From NCBI GenBank assembly GCA_038231615.1, contig JBBRLA010000476.1:1-6824 (forward strand): DNA of 6,824 bases. Reading direction: 5' to 3'. Each line of letters starts with the position of its first letter. The stretch's first letter is position 1. The stretch comes from JBBRLA01 sp038231615 (lineage in GTDB: Bacteria; Myxococcota_A; Polyangia; Palsa-1104; JAEUJZ01). The notes under the pieces are model-generated. The model searched no databases, had not been told where the DNA came from, and saw only the letters and a program-made list of their open reading frames with translations. Below, one piece after another: positions 5,017 through 6,824 of this stretch. A program made the translations under genes and the position numbers.

Positions 5017-5871
5017 TTAATGCAGGGTCACGCCGCCCGGCTTTTTCGTGGGCGGCTTTTTCGCGGGCAGCTTCTTGACGCCCGGCTTTTTCGCGCCCGG
5101 CTTCTTGACGGGCGGCTTCTTGACGGGCGGCTTCTTCGGCTTGTCCGAGAGGATCTGGTCCTCGGTGGGCAGCGTCCCCGACAGCTCTTCGCTGATGAGG
5201 GCCGTCCGGTTCAGGGTGTCCTCCTGCGCGAGTTGGGCATAAAGCCGCTGCTGCCGGCGTTCCCGGGCCAGGCGGCGCTGCTCGTCCTGGGCCGCCACGC
5301 TGGTGCTCACCAGGGTCTGGTTGCTGAAGCGCACCCCCAGGGAATCCCGCCGCGCCAGAGGCACCGTCTTGTCGGCCAGCTGCGCCTCGACGTAGGTCGA
5401 GATGTCGTCGTTGTGCGCGGTGAGCGCCGCGGCCAGGCGCAGGGCATTCTCGCCGGTGGTGTCCTTGAGGAGCCCGGTGGCAGTGCGCGCCTTCTGAAAG
5501 GACAGGCGCAGGCCGACGATGCGGTCCCAGCGCTCCTTGGGCGAATCGAGCTTGGCGACGATGTCGGTGCGCAAAAGGGCGAAGGCCTGGCACGAGAGCG
5601 AGAGCCGCAGCCGCGCCGGCCCACCGACCACCGCCGCCATGCCCGTGGGCGGCGGCGGAAGCGGCGCCGGCTGGCCGGGTTTCCCGGCCCACGCCTGCGG
5701 GGGCAGGGGCGTCGGGGTGCCGCGGGCGATCTTCAGCACGCCGTTCACCTCGGAGATCTTCTTGCGCACGCCGCGGATCACCTCGGGCGGCGGGATGTCG
5801 CTGACGTCCAGGGGATTGTTCGCCGTACCCAGCGACGGGTTGGACAGCTTCAGCAGATCTTCGTTCTGCAT
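5017..5871 (-). CDS. Hypothetical protein with proline linker and C-terminal KKPxx repeat tail (second gene of operon)
   Basis: This family is not recognised. It has 284 residues. The N-terminal segment (1-50) includes IPPPEVIRGVRKKISEVNGV, followed by a proline-rich linker (52-76). A probable folded, helical core (about 85-190) contains SPKERWDRIVGLRLSFQKAR (110-129) and HNDDISTYVEAQLADKTVPL (153-172). A highly charged helix (about 194-215, QDEQRRLARERRQQRL) could be a coiled coil. The tail (246-280) is seven consecutive pentapeptides: KKPPV, KKPPV, KKPGA, KKPGV, KKLPA, KKPPT, KKPGG. Such Lys/Pro/Ala tails occur in histone H1-like bacterial proteins and bind nucleic acid or other polyanions, so binding is inferred for this tail. 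There is no signal peptide, membrane span or catalytic motif. The start at 5871 is supported by GAGAGG 6 nt upstream, which overlaps the stop of the preceding gene, so the two are probably translationally coupled. Confidence 0.8.
   Translation of the reverse strand: MQNEDLLKLSNPSLGTANNPLDVSDIPPPEVIRGVRKKISEVNGVLKIARGTPTPLPPQAWAGKPGQPAPLPPPPTGMAAVVGGPARLRLSLSCQAFALLRTDIVAKLDSPKERWDRIVGLRLSFQKARTATGLLKDTTGENALRLAAALTAHNDDISTYVEAQLADKTVPLARRDSLGVRFSNQTLVSTSVAAQDEQRRLARERRQQRLYAQLAQEDTLNRTALISEELSGTLPTEDQILSDKPKKPPVKKPPVKKPGAKKPGVKKLPAKKPPTKKPGGVTLH
5032..5136 (-). repeat. Seven 15-bp tandem repeats encoding KKPxx
   Basis: Seven degenerate in-frame 15-nt units encode the KKPxx pentapeptides. On the + strand they read like GGCTTCTTGACGGGC with variants. 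Several neighbouring units differ by only one to three bases, a pattern expected from slippage or unequal recombination, so copy number may vary between strains. Confidence 0.85.
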
Positions 5872-5877
5872 GGTCTA

Positions 5878-5883
5878 CCTCTC
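5878..5883 (-). promoter_or_regulatory. Ribosome binding site overlapping the upstream stop codon
   Basis: On the - strand GAGAGG (5883 down to 5878) lies 6 nt before the ATG at 5871. Its first two bases are part of the TGA stop (5884-5882) of the preceding gene. This arrangement favours translational coupling between the two genes. Confidence 0.7.
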
Positions 5884-6824
5884 ACTCCAGCTTGCGTTTT
5901 CCCCGCGCGACCCGCGCCGGCCCGTCCTTCCCGTCAATCCGGGGGACATGCACCGGCCCTTTTGCGATCGGGTCCCGCGATTCCCTTAAAGGTAAATTGC
6001 ACTGCGCGCGCTGTCCACCCCCATCTGAAGAGTTTTCTTTCGTCGCTGGATTTGCCGCGGACGTGGGCACGGAATGCACGGGGTACGACTCATTGATCGA
6101 TCCACCGGCCAGCGGATTGTTTGTGCATTCTTTGACCGCTTTCGGCAGCCTGTCACTTGTTGTAGAAGGGTCGGTGGCAGGCGCAGTCTCCGACGAAGAA
6201 TCGTGAAATTCCGGCGGCGCGGGCGCCGACGGCGGAGTGGGCGCGGGCGTGGACGGCGGAGTGGGCGCGGGTGGAACGGGCGGGGACGGGGGGCGGCAAC
6301 TGTTGGTGATGGACCGCTCGTACCGTAGGAAGCGTCGGCGATTGAGGACCCGCTGATAGTCGCGCACCGCCTCGCGGTGGGGGTTTCTGGCGGGCCGTAG
6401 CCTCTTCGATGACGGCGCTGCGATCTGCGGCTCTGCTATCGGCCGGGCACCGCCGAGCGGCGGCGGTCCTGTGAACGATGGCGGGGCACCGCCAAGCGGC
6501 GGCCCGGCGAGCGCCTCGGCGGCGGCCTTCTTCGTGTTGCTGCGGGCCCGCTTGCGCTTCTGCTGGTACCGCGCCGCGAGCACCTGCTCGGGCAGGACCA
6601 TGCCCGCCTGGCGTTCCCGCTTTCGTGCGTGGGGGAAGGGGCGCACATCGTCGGAGCGCACCTGATGGACCACCGCCATGGCGCGGGCGATCGTCTCGGA
6701 CTGATCCAATAGATACAGGTCCGCAGCCCGCTGCGAGAGCATCTTCAGGAGGTTGGACAGCTTCATCCAGGCGATCGCGCGGACCTGCTGGGCGTCCAGG
6801 GCGTCGGGGTCGGTGGGAATGTCA
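5882..6824 (-). CDS. Hypothetical proline-rich, basic protein, 5' end cut by the window edge (first visible gene of operon)
   Basis: I do not recognise this protein. The frame is open to the right edge, and the first internal ATG (6766) has no ribosome binding site. The 19 codons before it read sensibly (DIPTDPDALDAQQVRAIAW), so the true start is probably outside the window; 313 residues plus stop are visible. Numbering from Met at 6766, the parts are: an amphipathic helical segment (about 1-36); a strongly basic cluster (46-80) that includes QQKRKRARSNTKK; a Gly/Pro repeat of GPPLGGA type (88-107); a second basic segment (121-152); a proline-rich tract (159-185, PAPTPPS units); and a polar Ser/Thr/Asn/Pro tail (186-294). 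No signal peptide, membrane span or enzyme motif is visible. Most of the protein should be disordered. The basic clusters suggest nucleic-acid or polyanion binding by inference only. The tail has distinctly lower GC and weaker codon bias than the rest. Confidence 0.62.
   Translation of the reverse strand, partial: DIPTDPDALDAQQVRAIAWMKLSNLLKMLSQRAADLYLLDQSETIARAMAVVHQVRSDDVRPFPHARKRERQAGMVLPEQVLAARYQQKRKRARSNTKKAAAEALAGPPLGGAPPSFTGPPPLGGARPIAEPQIAAPSSKRLRPARNPHREAVRDYQRVLNRRRFLRYERSITNSCRPPSPPVPPAPTPPSTPAPTPPSAPAPPEFHDSSSETAPATDPSTTSDRLPKAVKECTNNPLAGGSINESYPVHSVPTSAANPATKENSSDGGGQRAQCNLPLRESRDPIAKGPVHVPRIDGKDGPARVARGKRKLE
6228..6271. repeat. Tandem 24-bp repeat coding for PAPTPPS units
   Basis: The 20-base word GACGGCGGAGTGGGCGCGGG occurs identically at 6228-6247 and 6252-6271, a period of 24 bp (8 codons), within the proline-rich tract. 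It keeps frame and is a likely site of length variation. Confidence 0.85.
6446..6502. repeat. 18-bp near-identical direct repeat coding for PPLGGA
   Basis: GGCACCGCCGAGCGGCGG at 6446-6463 recurs at 6485-6502 with one change (A for G at the tenth base), 39 bp (13 codons) apart. It encodes the two Gly/Pro motifs GPPLGGAPP and GPPPLGGAR of the partial proline-rich protein. Confidence 0.75.

Noticed and set aside
5032..5136. A CRISPR-like array suggested by the regular repeats
   Set aside because: The units are 15 bp, contiguous, in frame and encode KKPxx; there are no spacers.
4141..6096. A 651-residue open frame on the + strand
   Set aside because: It lies antisense to two well-supported - strand genes, has no ribosome binding site and reads as Gly/Arg/Leu/His-rich shadow sequence. 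High GC makes long antisense frames common.
5892..6206. A 104-residue + strand frame over the low-GC tail of the proline-rich gene
   Set aside because: I considered it because the - strand codon bias is weak here, but it has no ribosome binding site and no recognisable protein features, and the - strand frame joins smoothly to the next gene through the overlapping stop and ribosome binding site.

Overview
The window is about 6.8 kb of GC-rich DNA, with some stretches near 85% GC by hand count. It appears to come from a flagellated, Gram-negative bacterium. A minimal flagellin, a probable secreted lipoprotein with a Ser/Asp/Gly-rich linker, a protein phosphatase fused to a cyclic-nucleotide-binding domain, and Pro- and Lys-rich low-complexity proteins all fit Myxococcota or a related deltaproteobacterial lineage. 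That assignment is inferred from gene style; no taxonomic marker is present.

Layout from left to right. (1) 114-941 (+): short flagellin with a good ribosome binding site, followed by two hairpins; the second (1001-1075) is a long stem ending in a T-rich run and is a convincing intrinsic terminator. (2) 1114-2361 (-): probable lipoprotein carrying five repeats that look like a five-bladed beta-propeller; it converges on the flagellin gene. (3) 2362-2601: divergent intergenic region with a plausible sigma-70-type promoter for the next gene. (4) 2602-3903 (+): PP2C Ser/Thr phosphatase with a C-terminal cNMP-binding domain. (5) 3904-4191: convergent spacer with no gene but several hairpins, including one placed to terminate the operon to its right. 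(6) 4192-6824 (-): a tight run of three genes of unknown function, read right to left. The first is cut by the window edge, is proline-rich and has a compositionally odd C-terminal part. The second ends in seven KKPxx pentapeptides. The third is a mostly helical, charged protein of 255 residues.

The first three genes sit in alternating orientations, so they are separate transcription units and share no evident pathway. The three right-hand genes are very probably one operon: 10 nt and 57 nt separate them, the second gene's ribosome binding site overlaps the first gene's stop codon, and a terminator hairpin follows the last. Their shared architecture of helical segments, proline linkers and basic clusters suggests proteins acting together, perhaps on nucleic acid or another polyanion, but no catalytic motif or known family was recognised. 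This operon is the best candidate here for something undescribed. No RNA genes, CRISPR arrays, insertion sequences or attachment sites were seen.
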